Source: Candidatus Odyssella thessalonicensis (lineage in GTDB: Bacteria; Pseudomonadota; Alphaproteobacteria; Bin65). From it: a stretch of 10,454 nt of DNA. Made by a program: the position numbers and the translations under genes. Position 1 is the first letter of the stretch; the number at the start of each line of letters is the position of its first letter. The stretch lies in assembly GCA_005240015.1 (NCBI GenBank), contig SBBV01000048.1:1-10454 (forward strand), written 5' to 3'. This document shows, piece by piece, positions 1 to 6,601 of this stretch. The notes under the pieces are model-generated. The model was not told the origin of the DNA and made no database searches. It saw only the letters and a program-made list of their open reading frames with translations.

Positions 1-382
1 CATCGAGGTCGGGGCCTTCCGCGGGCGCCGGCGCCATTTCGACCGTGATCGTGTTGCCGCTGCGGTGGCTTGCCGCGCGCCACGCCATGCCGCCGCCCTG
101 GGCGTTGATCTTGACTTGGCCCGACGGGCCCGCCGCCCGGGCTGGCGCCGAGGCGAAACTCGCGAGCCGCCGCGCGAATTCTGCATCGACGTGCTCGGCG
201 ATCGGGGTGCCGATCACCTGCGCCGGCGGCCGGCCGAGCAGGGCTTCGACATTGGCGCTGACTTGCGTGACCTTGAGCGTCTGCCCATCGAGCGCAAACA
301 GCAGCCCGTGCGGTTGAATTGCGGGGGCGATGTTCGCCAGCGGCTTGCCGGCCTTGCTGGCCTTCCGGCGCTGAAAGTTCAT
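1..382 (-). CDS. Phytochrome-like sensor protein, N-terminal PAS_2 domain (partial, runs off the window)
   Basis: This is the first 127 codons of a minus-strand gene whose remainder lies beyond base 1. Residues 18-26 read IAPAIQPHG, the hallmark of the PAS_2 domain that opens bacteriophytochromes and related light-regulated histidine kinases. It is followed by LLFALDG and a PAS-like region with SANVEALLG. In bacteriophytochromes this domain precedes GAF and PHY domains and an output module, often a histidine kinase; none of those is visible here. The start is the ATG at 382, because an in-frame TGA lies at 394-392. No clear Shine-Dalgarno sequence is seen. The 17 residues before the PAS core hold no cysteine, so the usual biliverdin-attachment Cys is absent. 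It may bind chromophore through its GAF domain, bind it non-covalently, or not sense light at all. The PAS_2 call is fairly secure; the full architecture is unknown. Confidence 0.75.
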   Translation of the reverse strand, partial: MNFQRRKASKAGKPLANIAPAIQPHGLLFALDGQTLKVTQVSANVEALLGRPPAQVIGTPIAEHVDAEFARRLASFASAPARAAGPSGQVKINAQGGGMAWRAASHRSGNTITVEMAPAPAEGPDLD

Positions 383-538
383 GGCGCCGACTCAACGAGT
401 CCGTGCCGGCCGGACGCCGGGCTCAAAGCACGCACGATGAATTTGGACGCCGCGGTTTGCACCGTCTGCCTCGCGGGATATCGGTCGTGTGCCCATGAGG
501 CGCCGCCGAGTGAACCCGCGAACGCTCGCAAATAATCC

Positions 539-554
539 CTAACGAATAGCTAAC
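539..554. promoter_or_regulatory. CtrA-like box variant (CTAA-N7-CTAAC)
   Basis: The sequence CTAA-CGAATAG-CTAAC has the same geometry as the alphaproteobacterial CtrA consensus TTAA-N7-TTAAC, with one change in each half. It sits in an AT-rich patch of the 250-bp gap, about 157 bp upstream of the phytochrome-like gene. This gap also has to carry that gene's promoter. Weaker than the exact box at 2631; the assignment is inference. Confidence 0.35.
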
Positions 555-597
555 TAGGGCCGGTCGCGAGCGATTAGTGCTTGATTTGGCTGTGGTT

Positions 598-613
598 TCT
601 AACCCGGGTTAGA
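598..613. repeat. 16-bp perfect palindrome (possible operator)
   Basis: TCTAACCCGGGTTAGA is perfectly self-complementary with no loop. It lies 19 bp past the stop of the diguanylate cyclase and about 216 bp upstream of the phytochrome-like gene. The lack of a loop and of a T-run argues against an intrinsic terminator; a dimeric regulator site would fit. A palindrome of this length can occur by chance in a window this size. Confidence 0.3.
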
Positions 614-632
614 GAATGACAGTGCGGATCGT

Positions 633-2486
633 TCAGCGATCCTGCGGGTCGGCAAAGCGCAGCGGCAATTCCGGGGCCTCGGAGACCATGGCGCGGGCAG
701 GCGCAATTGCCAGCGGCGCCGGCACGTCGCCGGGGTTTTCGTTCGTCTCGGCCGCATCGACCCGCTCGGCCACGGCCTCGGGGCGCGCGGGCGCGGGCGG
801 TCGCGCCGCGCGGCGCTCGCCGGGCTGCGGCGGCGGCGTGCCTTCGAAGGCCTGCACCGGCGCCCCATACGCCACTTGGTTGCGGCCGTCGCGCTTGGCC
901 TTGTAGAGCGCGGCATCGGCGCGCGCGAGCAGCTGGTTGAGCGAATCACCCTCGTGCTGGAGGTCGGCGACGCCGACGCTGACCGTGAAGCCGAACGGCT
1001 CGCTCCTGCCCGGAATCTGCAGCTTGATCGTCTCGACCATCTGGCGCAGGCGCTCGCAGAGGCGCAGGCCGTCGCCCAACTGCGTTTCTGGCAGCAGCAG
1101 CACGAACTCCTCGCCGCCGAAGCGTGCGAAGAGATCGCTGCGCCGCAGGCGATTGGCGAAGGCATGGGCCAGCGTCTTCAACGTGTCGTCGCCCACCGCG
1201 TGACCGTAGGTGTCGTTGATGCGCTTGAAGTGGTCGATGTCGAACAGCGCCAGCACCAGCGGGCGGTCGTAACGGCGTGCGCGGTAGAGTTCGGCTTCGG
1301 CGGTGTGGAAGAAGCGGCGGCGATTGACGACGCCGGTGAGCGGATCGGTCGAGGCCAACAGCTCGAGCTGCTGCTGCAGCGCCTTGCGATCCGAGATGTC
1401 GCGGATGCTGGCGCGGAAGCCGACGTTACGGCCTTGCGTGTCGACCGCCGGCTGCGAGACCGCGGCGCACCAGCGCACCGAGCCGTCCTTGCAGATGACG
1501 CGGAACTCGAGCTCCTTGAGCGAGGGCGCCTTGCCCGCGGCCGCCATGGCGCGCGCGACCCTCTCGCGGTCCTCGGGATGGACGATCTCCATCGGATGGC
1601 TGCGCTGGTTCATGCACTCTTCGGCGTTGTAGCCGGTCAAGCGCTCCACGCCGGGATTGACCCAGAGCAGCTTGCCGTCGCCCGAGAACCACGATTCCCA
1701 GCTGTGCGAGTAGTCGGCGATGACGCGGAATTTCTCCTCGCGGTCGCGCGTCTCGGCCACCGCGTATTCGAGCGATTCGACCAGCTCGCGGTTCTTGTCC
1801 TTGAGCGCCACCTCCTGGATGAGGTTCTGCTCGAGGTTCTGCGTGATGCGGTTGATGAAGACGAAATAGACGAGCGCGAAGAAGCCGAGCGCCCAATCCG
1901 TGAACGAGGCGCGGCTGAAGAAATAGAAGGCGAGGCCGCCCAGGATCGGCGCGATGAAGCCGACCACCGCCGGACGATACGCCGCCGACGAGGCGACGGC
2001 CGCCGCCGTCATGCCCGCCAGCAGGAACACGATGACGACGAGGCTCGAAGTGTCGACGCCCTGGTAGAGATAGACGACCGTCAGCGCCCACACCATGCCG
2101 GCCGCGGTCTTGCCGGCGGCGAAGCGCTTCAGCCAGCCCTTGATCCGGTGGCGCTGCAGTGCGCGCTCGTAGCCGCGCCAGAAGAGATAGGTGAGCGTCA
2201 CCACCAGCATCAGCAGCGTGTACCAGGACAGCACCGCTTCGCGCTGGATCCCCGCTGCCCACAGCACGCAGGCGAGAATGAGACCATTGACGAGGTTCGC
2301 GAGCAGCGAGACCGGGCCGTTCTTGTGCAACGATGCCGCCTGAGCGGCGTGCAGTGCGAGGTTGGGGACCGCGGGCTGGGTCGTGCCGGCGACCATGTCG
2401 CGCATGCGGCGGCGCAAGAGCTTTCCGATCTTGCCCCCCTCGCGATCGCTCTTGGCCCCTTCTCTTGCGTCGTCTTCCCGCAGCAT
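633..2486 (-). CDS. Membrane-anchored PAS-GGDEF diguanylate cyclase
   Basis: The 617-residue protein should make c-di-GMP from two GTP at the inner membrane. Residues about 60-212 form roughly six hydrophobic segments. A charged helical linker, probably coiled coil (about 212-250), leads into a PAS domain (about 250-367) that ends in the PAC-like IRDISDRK. The GGDEF domain (about 378-540) begins with DPLTGVVNRR and has FDIDHFKRIND (metal Asp416) and the active-site GGEEF at 457-461. The RxxD inhibitory site (R448-D451) lies exactly five residues before GGEEF, so product inhibition is expected. Residues 541-617 are a Pro/Ala-rich tail of no known function. The ATG at 2486 is the only good start; GGAG lies rather far upstream (about 14 nt). 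An exact CtrA-type box lies about 145 bp upstream. No EAL domain is present. Activity is well supported; the sensed signal is unknown. Confidence 0.93.
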   Translation of the reverse strand: MLREDDAREGAKSDREGGKIGKLLRRRMRDMVAGTTQPAVPNLALHAAQAASLHKNGPVSLLANLVNGLILACVLWAAGIQREAVLSWYTLLMLVVTLTYLFWRGYERALQRHRIKGWLKRFAAGKTAAGMVWALTVVYLYQGVDTSSLVVIVFLLAGMTAAAVASSAAYRPAVVGFIAPILGGLAFYFFSRASFTDWALGFFALVYFVFINRITQNLEQNLIQEVALKDKNRELVESLEYAVAETRDREEKFRVIADYSHSWESWFSGDGKLLWVNPGVERLTGYNAEECMNQRSHPMEIVHPEDRERVARAMAAAGKAPSLKELEFRVICKDGSVRWCAAVSQPAVDTQGRNVGFRASIRDISDRKALQQQLELLASTDPLTGVVNRRRFFHTAEAELYRARRYDRPLVLALFDIDHFKRINDTYGHAVGDDTLKTLAHAFANRLRRSDLFARFGGEEFVLLLPETQLGDGLRLCERLRQMVETIKLQIPGRSEPFGFTVSVGVADLQHEGDSLNQLLARADAALYKAKRDGRNQVAYGAPVQAFEGTPPPQPGERRAARPPAPARPEAVAERVDAAETNENPGDVPAPLAIAPARAMVSEAPELPLRFADPQDR

Positions 2487-2582
2487 CGCGCGGCAGCGCT
2501 CCGTTGGTTCCGACCTCGTGCGCGGCCGCGCACAAGGTAGATCCGAGCCGTGGCTTGGCTCCGGCCCCTTTGCCCAGTGCTC

Positions 2583-2599
2583 CCGGCGGCAAGCGCCGG
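2583..2599. other. Small GC-rich hairpin in the cyclase 5' region
   Basis: CCGGCG-GCAAG-CGCCGG gives a 6-bp stem and a 5-nt loop between ygfZ and the cyclase gene. It has no T-run on either side. It could be part of the cyclase leader RNA or a weak terminator after ygfZ, or it may be chance. Confidence 0.2.
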
Positions 2600-2630
2600 A
2601 AAAGACATGCCGGAAAGTAATGTGGCAAGG

Positions 2631-2646
2631 TTAACCCTATCTTAAC
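2631..2646. promoter_or_regulatory. CtrA-type binding box (TTAA-N7-TTAAC)
   Basis: TTAA-CCCTATC-TTAAC matches the alphaproteobacterial CtrA consensus TTAA-N7-TTAA exactly, and reads as TTAA-N7-TTAACC on the minus strand. It lies in the 175-bp gap after ygfZ, about 145 bp upstream of the diguanylate cyclase start. CtrA sites commonly overlap the -35 region of the promoters they activate, so the likely target is the cyclase. The site is seen directly; binding is inference. Confidence 0.6.
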
Positions 2647-2661
2647 GTCGCCGGCGCCGGC

Positions 2662-3552
2662 CTAGGCGGAAATCTTGAGCCAGAACGGCTTGCGCGGCTC
2701 GATGCGCGCCCCGCCGGCCTCGAGCGTCGGGGTTCCGGAAAGCACCTCGATCTTGAGCAAGGCCAGCCCGGCGCCGTTGCTCGCCGAGCGCATCACGCCG
2801 ACCTCCGCTTCGCCCGCGCGGATCGGCGTTCCCGGGCTGGGCGCGGGGCCTTCGATGCGCACCGGCACGAGGCGCTTCTTGATGAGACCGCGGTAATGGG
2901 TGCGGGCGGTCAGCTCCTGGCCCATGTAGCAGCCCTTGTCCCAATCGACCCCGGCCAGCTCATCGAAGCCGCTCTCGAGCAGCGTGGATTTCTCGATCTC
3001 GAGATCGCGGCTCCCGTCTGGCAGGCCGAGCGCGAGACGCAATTTTTCATAACCAGCCGACGCCCCCTCGCCGATGCCGGCTCCCGCCAAGGCTTCGCGC
3101 GCGGCCGGAGGCAGCATCGCCCGCGCCCCGGCCTCCACCAGCCGCGGGTCCACATAGGCGATGCCGCCCGCAAAGGCTTTGGCAACGCCACGCTCGGCGG
3201 CGAGGCCAAGCGCCGCGAGCGCGTCCCGGCCATAGATCAACGCGACGGCGTGGCCCTCGGGCCCGGGTGCAAGCGAAACCTTGGAGCGCAGCTTGAAGCG
3301 GGAGAGCCGTCGCAGCAGATCGTCGCGGCGCGCAGCCTCGCAATCCAGCACCAGCGCGCCGTCGAGCTCGGCGATGAAGAAGTCGTGGAGATACTTGCCC
3401 TGCGGCGTGAGCAGCGCCGCGTAGACGGCGCGCGCCGGCGAAACCTTGTTCACGTCGTTGGAGACGATGCCCTGCAGGAACGGGCGGGCATCGGCGCCTT
3501 CGATGCGGATCAGGCCCCGATCGGAGGGCCACAAGATGAACGCGTCGGCCAT
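2662..3552 (-). CDS. ygfZ: YgfZ/GcvT-domain folate-binding protein for iron-sulfur cluster maintenance
   Basis: YgfZ proteins are cytosolic and resemble the T-protein of glycine cleavage. They bind folate and help make or repair certain Fe-S enzymes such as MiaB. The diagnostic motif KGCYMGQE is present at residues 206-213, with the conserved Cys208, followed by TARTHYRG. The N-terminus (FLQGIVSNDV, then LLTPQGKYLHDFF at about 47-59) is also typical. The length of 296 residues is normal for the bacterial family. The start is the ATG at 3552; no Shine-Dalgarno sequence is seen. The gene is divergent from the glycosyltransferase run, with 129 bp between them. A ygfZ gene close to a dihydroorotase gene is an arrangement I recall from other Alphaproteobacteria. 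Confidence 0.95.
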   Translation of the reverse strand: MADAFILWPSDRGLIRIEGADARPFLQGIVSNDVNKVSPARAVYAALLTPQGKYLHDFFIAELDGALVLDCEAARRDDLLRRLSRFKLRSKVSLAPGPEGHAVALIYGRDALAALGLAAERGVAKAFAGGIAYVDPRLVEAGARAMLPPAAREALAGAGIGEGASAGYEKLRLALGLPDGSRDLEIEKSTLLESGFDELAGVDWDKGCYMGQELTARTHYRGLIKKRLVPVRIEGPAPSPGTPIRAGEAEVGVMRSASNGAGLALLKIEVLSGTPTLEAGGARIEPRKPFWLKISA

Positions 3553-3579
3553 GGGAGAAATGTCGCGTGGCGGCGCTCC

Positions 3580-3608
3580 GATATGGGGCGGAGCTGCGCG
3601 GGCGGCAA
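3580..3608 (-). promoter_or_regulatory. Candidate sigma-70-like promoter for ygfZ
   Basis: On the minus strand TTGCCG (3608-3603) and CATATC (3585-3580) are 17 bp apart. Transcription would start near 3573, about 20 nt before the ygfZ ATG. The -10 match is only fair, so this is tentative. Confidence 0.35.
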
Positions 3609-3621
3609 GCGCGGAGGGCGA

Positions 3622-3651
3622 TTGGCAGGGCTTCGGCTGGGAGCGTATAAC
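3622..3651 (+). promoter_or_regulatory. Sigma-70-like promoter for the glycosyltransferase operon
   Basis: TTGGCA (3622-3627) and TATAAC (3646-3651) are separated by 18 bp and both match the consensus well. Transcription would start near 3658, giving a leader of only about 24 nt before the ATG at 3682. It is the best promoter-like match I found in the window. Confidence 0.55.
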
Positions 3652-3681
3652 CTCGCTCGATCAGGATTTTAGCCCTCCCCA

Positions 3682-4650
3682 ATGCAACTCCTCTTCATTG
3701 GCCCGACGCGAATCGGGGACGCCGTGCTGTCCTCGGGCGTGCTCGCCTGGATGCTCGCGCGTTGGCCGAAGGCGCGGCTCACCGTGGCGGCGGGGCCGGC
3801 GGCGGCACCGCTCTACGCCGAGGTGCCGCAGCTCGAAGACCTCGTGGTGCTCGACAAGCGCCCGCTCGGCGGCCATTGGCGGCGACTCTGGTGGAAGACG
3901 GTCGGACGCTATTGGACCGCCATCGCGGATACCCGCCGCTCGGCCGTGACCTGGCTGGTGCCGGCGGGCCGCCGCTACATCATGGGCTATGAGCGCTCCG
4001 GCCGGCACAAGGTGGTGCAGGCCTCGGCGATGGTGGGCGCCGCGGCACCGCTCGAGCCGTGCGTGTGGCTGGGCCCGCGCCACCGCCAAGCGGCGCAAGA
4101 TCTGATCCCGCCGGGCGGCCCGGTGCTGGCGCTGGCGCCGACCGCGAATTGGGGCGGCAAGCAATGGCCCGCCGAGCGCTTCGTGGCGCTCGCCGAACGC
4201 CTGACCGGCGCGGGCGGCCCCTTGCCGGGGGCGCGCATCGCGGTCTTCGCGGGGCCAGGCGAGCGGCCGGCGGCCATGCCGGTGGTGGAGGCGATACCAC
4301 CGCCACGGCGCATCGATGTTGCCGGCAAGCTCGATCTGCTGACGGCTGCGGCATGCCTCGGCCGCGCTCATCTCTTCGTCGGCAACGACTCCGGTCTTAT
4401 GCACCTTGCGGCGGCGATGAGCGTGCCGACCCTCGGCTTGTTCGGCCCGAGCCGCGAGGAGCATTACGGGCCTTGGGGCCCGCGCGCCCGCGCCGTGCGC
4501 ACCGAGCTGTCCTACGACGCGATCCTCGCCAAGCCCGGCTACGACTACACGCGGCACGATTCGCACATGGACACACTGCCGGTGGACAAGGTGTCGGCGG
4601 CCGCGCTTGAGCTTCTGGAGCGGTGTCGCGTGCGCGTGGGGGCGGAATGA
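3682..4650 (+). CDS. Glycosyltransferase family 9 (ADP-heptose:LPS heptosyltransferase-like)
   Basis: Family 9 enzymes transfer heptose, or related sugars, to the inner core of lipopolysaccharide on the cytosolic face of the inner membrane. The 322-residue protein has RIGDAVLSSG at 10-19, placing Asp13 where WaaC-type enzymes have their catalytic Asp. It also has the nucleotide-site pattern NWGGKQWPAERF at 156-167, with Lys160, and FVGNDSGLMHLAAA at 232-245, the family signature, followed by LGLFGPS. The length is close to the 320-350 usual for the family. No Shine-Dalgarno sequence precedes the ATG. It opens an operon-like run: its TGA overlaps the ATG of the next glycosyltransferase (ATGA at 4647-4650). 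The family is secure; heptose as donor and the exact acceptor are inferred. Confidence 0.92.
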   Translation: MQLLFIGPTRIGDAVLSSGVLAWMLARWPKARLTVAAGPAAAPLYAEVPQLEDLVVLDKRPLGGHWRRLWWKTVGRYWTAIADTRRSAVTWLVPAGRRYIMGYERSGRHKVVQASAMVGAAAPLEPCVWLGPRHRQAAQDLIPPGGPVLALAPTANWGGKQWPAERFVALAERLTGAGGPLPGARIAVFAGPGERPAAMPVVEAIPPPRRIDVAGKLDLLTAAACLGRAHLFVGNDSGLMHLAAAMSVPTLGLFGPSREEHYGPWGPRARAVRTELSYDAILAKPGYDYTRHDSHMDTLPVDKVSAAALELLERCRVRVGAE

Positions 4651-5411
4651 CGGTTGCCTCGCCGCGACTTTCGGCGCTCGTCGTCGCGCGCAACGAAGAG
4701 CGGCAACTCGCCGAGTGCCTCGCCACGCTGCGCTTCGCCGACGAGGTCGTCGTCGTGCTCGATCGTTGCACCGACGGCTCCAAGGCGATCGCCGCGCCGC
4801 TGGCGCACCAGATCATCGAAGGCGCGTGGGAAATCGAGGGCCATCGGCGCAACACCGGGCTCGATGCCTGCACCGGCGACTGGATCCTCGAGGTCGACGC
4901 CGACGAGCGCGTGCCGCCCCCGCTCGCCGAGGAAATCCGCGCGGCGATCAAGGCCGCAAGCGCGCCGGCCCACTTCCTCATCCCGTTCGACAATTACATC
5001 GGCAAGCGGCTGGTGCGCCACGGCTGGGGCGGTTCCTGGGGTGTCGCCGCCACCACGCGCCTCTTCTCGCGCGGCGCCAAGCGTTGGGGCGATCAGCGCA
5101 TCCATCCCGTGGTCCAGCTCAGGGGCGAGAAGCGCTGGCTCGAGACGCCGATGATCCACTATGTCGACGCCAGCATTTCGGACATGCTCCGCCGGCTCGA
5201 CCGCTACAGCAGCGCGCGCGCCCGCGACATGCGCGCCAATGGGACGAAGGAGACCTTCGGCCGCAACCTGCGCCGCCTCTTCACGCGCTTCTTCAAATGC
5301 TACGTGCGCAGGAAGGGCTACAAGGAAGGCTATTGGGGCTTCCTCGTCGCGCTGATGGCGGCGCTGTGGCCGATGCTGGCTTGGCTCAAATACAAGCTCG
5401 AGGACGAATAA
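4647..5411 (+). CDS. Glycosyltransferase family 2, WaaE/KdtX-like LPS core transferase
   Basis: The 254-residue protein is a GT-A fold transferase. It starts with LSALVVARNEERQL (8-21), then ADEVVVVLDRCTDGS (31-45), and has GDWILEVDADERV at 77-89, which contains the metal/nucleotide-binding DxD-type motif (Asp84-Ala-Asp86). The order ARNEE, RRNTGLDACTGDW, DADERV resembles WaaE-type lipopolysaccharide core glucosyltransferases. A hydrophobic, Trp-rich C-terminal stretch (about 228-247) suggests membrane association. The ATG at 4647 is preferred over a GTG at 4623, because it overlaps the upstream TGA and has a G-rich ribosome site just before it. The next glycosyltransferase starts 146 bp downstream, beyond a repeat element. 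The sugar and acceptor are unknown. Confidence 0.9.
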   Translation: MTVASPRLSALVVARNEERQLAECLATLRFADEVVVVLDRCTDGSKAIAAPLAHQIIEGAWEIEGHRRNTGLDACTGDWILEVDADERVPPPLAEEIRAAIKAASAPAHFLIPFDNYIGKRLVRHGWGGSWGVAATTRLFSRGAKRWGDQRIHPVVQLRGEKRWLETPMIHYVDASISDMLRRLDRYSSARARDMRANGTKETFGRNLRRLFTRFFKCYVRRKGYKEGYWGFLVALMAALWPMLAWLKYKLEDE

Positions 5412-5440
5412 TGCCAACGCGCGACAGCAATGCTTAAGCC

Positions 5441-5528
5441 GCAAAAAGGGGTCAGACCCCTTTTCCCCCTGTCCATCACTGCTCCAGCGGGCACGCCAAC
5501 GCTGAAAAGGGGTCTGACCCCTTTTTGC
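5441..5528. repeat. 88-bp inverted-repeat element (REP/BIME-like, AAAAGGGGTCAGACCCCTTTT units)
   Basis: Two 25-bp arms, 5441-5465 and 5504-5528, are exact reverse complements and flank a 38-bp spacer. Each arm carries AAAAGGGGTC-A/T-GACCCCTTTT, itself a near-palindrome that can fold as an 8-bp stem with a 5-nt loop followed by T residues. I recall this GGGGTCAGACCCC unit as a dispersed repeat in many proteobacterial genomes, where stray reading frames across it encode KGSDPF. Relation to REP-associated (RAYT) transposases is inference; no transposase is in the window. Located inside the glycosyltransferase operon, it could fold the mRNA, weaken read-through in both directions, or be neutral. 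Confidence 0.85.
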
Positions 5529-5557
5529 CGCCGACGCGTCGCGCGCGCGTTCGCCTA

Positions 5558-6601
5558 ATGCGGCTGCTCGCCGCGATGGCCGGCGCCAAGCATGGCGGCG
5601 CCGAGGCGTTCTTCGAGCGCCTCGTGCTCGCTTTCCAGCACGCCGGCGTCGAGCAGCGCGCGGTCATCCGCAGCGAGCCGGCGCGCGCCGATCGGCTGCG
5701 CGGCGCCGGGATCGATGTGCGCGAGCTTCGCTTCGGCGGCTGGCTCGATCTCTTGACACGGCCCGCGCTTTCCCGCCTGATCGCGGAATTCCGCCCGGCC
5801 GTGGCGCTGAGCTTCATGAGCCGGGCCGCCTCGATGATGCCGCCGCCCTGGGGGGCCGTCCCGTTCGTGCATATCGGCCGGCTCGGCGGCTACTATGACC
5901 TCAAATACTATTCCTCCTGCCAGCATCTCGTGGCCAACACCGAAGACATCGCCCGCTACATCCGCGACAGCGGTTGGCCGGCGAAGCGCGTGCACTACGT
6001 GCCGAACTTCGTCGACGGGTCGAACACCGATCCCGAGGACCGCGCCGCGCACGACACGCCCGCCGACGCTCCGCTGCTGCTGGCGCTCGGCCGCTTTCAC
6101 GCCAACAAGGGCTTCGACACGCTGCTGCGCGCGCTTGTCGATCTGCCGGACGTCTATCTTTGGCTGGCCGGCGACGGACCGGAGGAGAAGAGCCTGCTGG
6201 CGCTCGCGCACGAGCTCGACGTGCTCGCGCGCACGCGCTTTCTCTCGTGGCGCGCCAACCCCGCGCCGCTTTTCGCCGCCGCCGACGCCGTTGTCGTCCC
6301 CTCGCGGCGCGAACCGCTCGGCAATGTCGTGATCGAGGCCTGGGCGCGCGCCAAGCCCGTGGTCGCGAGCTTGAGCGAGGGCCCGCGCCAGCTGATCGAG
6401 ACCGGCAAGGACGGCCTGCTCGTGCCGATCGACGATGCCAAGGCCTTGGCCTATGCGCTGCGCCACGTCGTCGACGAGAGCAGCCTGAAGCAGCAACTGG
6501 GCGAGGCCGGCTACGAGACCTACCGAAAGAAGTTCACCGAAGAGGCCGTCCTCGGCCAATATCTCGAGCTGTTCGCGCGAGTCACGGCGGGGGAGAAATG
6601 A
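5558..6601 (+). CDS. Glycosyltransferase family 4 (GT-B, LPS/polysaccharide type)
   Basis: The 347-residue protein has the two-domain GT-B layout. The N-terminal acceptor domain opens with MAGAKHGGAEAFFERL (7-22), a form of the glycine-rich GGAE loop. The C-terminal glycosyltransferase group 1 domain starts near 172 with LLALGRFHANKGFDTLL (174-190), continues with LAGDGPEE (203-210), and has the E-x7-E motif at Glu252 and Glu260 (EPLGNVVIE), which binds the sugar nucleotide. YVPNFVD (147-153) is also typical. The ATG at 5558 fits the family start; a TTG at 5525 would begin inside the repeat. No Shine-Dalgarno sequence is seen before 5558. The gene's TGA overlaps the dihydroorotase ATG. It is likely to act on lipopolysaccharide core or O-chain, by context; the substrate is unknown. 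Confidence 0.92.
   Translation: MRLLAAMAGAKHGGAEAFFERLVLAFQHAGVEQRAVIRSEPARADRLRGAGIDVRELRFGGWLDLLTRPALSRLIAEFRPAVALSFMSRAASMMPPPWGAVPFVHIGRLGGYYDLKYYSSCQHLVANTEDIARYIRDSGWPAKRVHYVPNFVDGSNTDPEDRAAHDTPADAPLLLALGRFHANKGFDTLLRALVDLPDVYLWLAGDGPEEKSLLALAHELDVLARTRFLSWRANPAPLFAAADAVVVPSRREPLGNVVIEAWARAKPVVASLSEGPRQLIETGKDGLLVPIDDAKALAYALRHVVDESSLKQQLGEAGYETYRKKFTEEAVLGQYLELFARVTAGEK

Noticed and set aside
876..2540. Long plus-strand open frame of 554 codons opposite the diguanylate cyclase
   Set aside because: It lies wholly against a gene with clear GGDEF and PAS motifs, and its translation is rich in Glu, Arg and Ala repeats with no domain. It is the antisense shadow expected at high G+C.
1426..2628. 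400-codon minus-strand frame overlapping the cyclase
   Set aside because: Same strand, different frame; Arg/Gly-rich with no motif. It is a shadow of the cyclase frame.
4623..4646. GTG start for the family 2 glycosyltransferase at 4623
   Set aside because: The ATG at 4647 has a stop/start overlap with the upstream gene and matches the family N-terminus.
5525..5557. TTG start for the family 4 glycosyltransferase at 5525
   Set aside because: It would begin inside the inverted repeat and add an Arg-rich stretch not typical of the family; the ATG at 5558 fits better.
5974..6597. Upstream extension of the dihydroorotase frame into the glycosyltransferase
   Set aside because: The frame is open by chance. 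Homology begins at the ATG at 6598, which has a ribosome site and an ATGA overlap.
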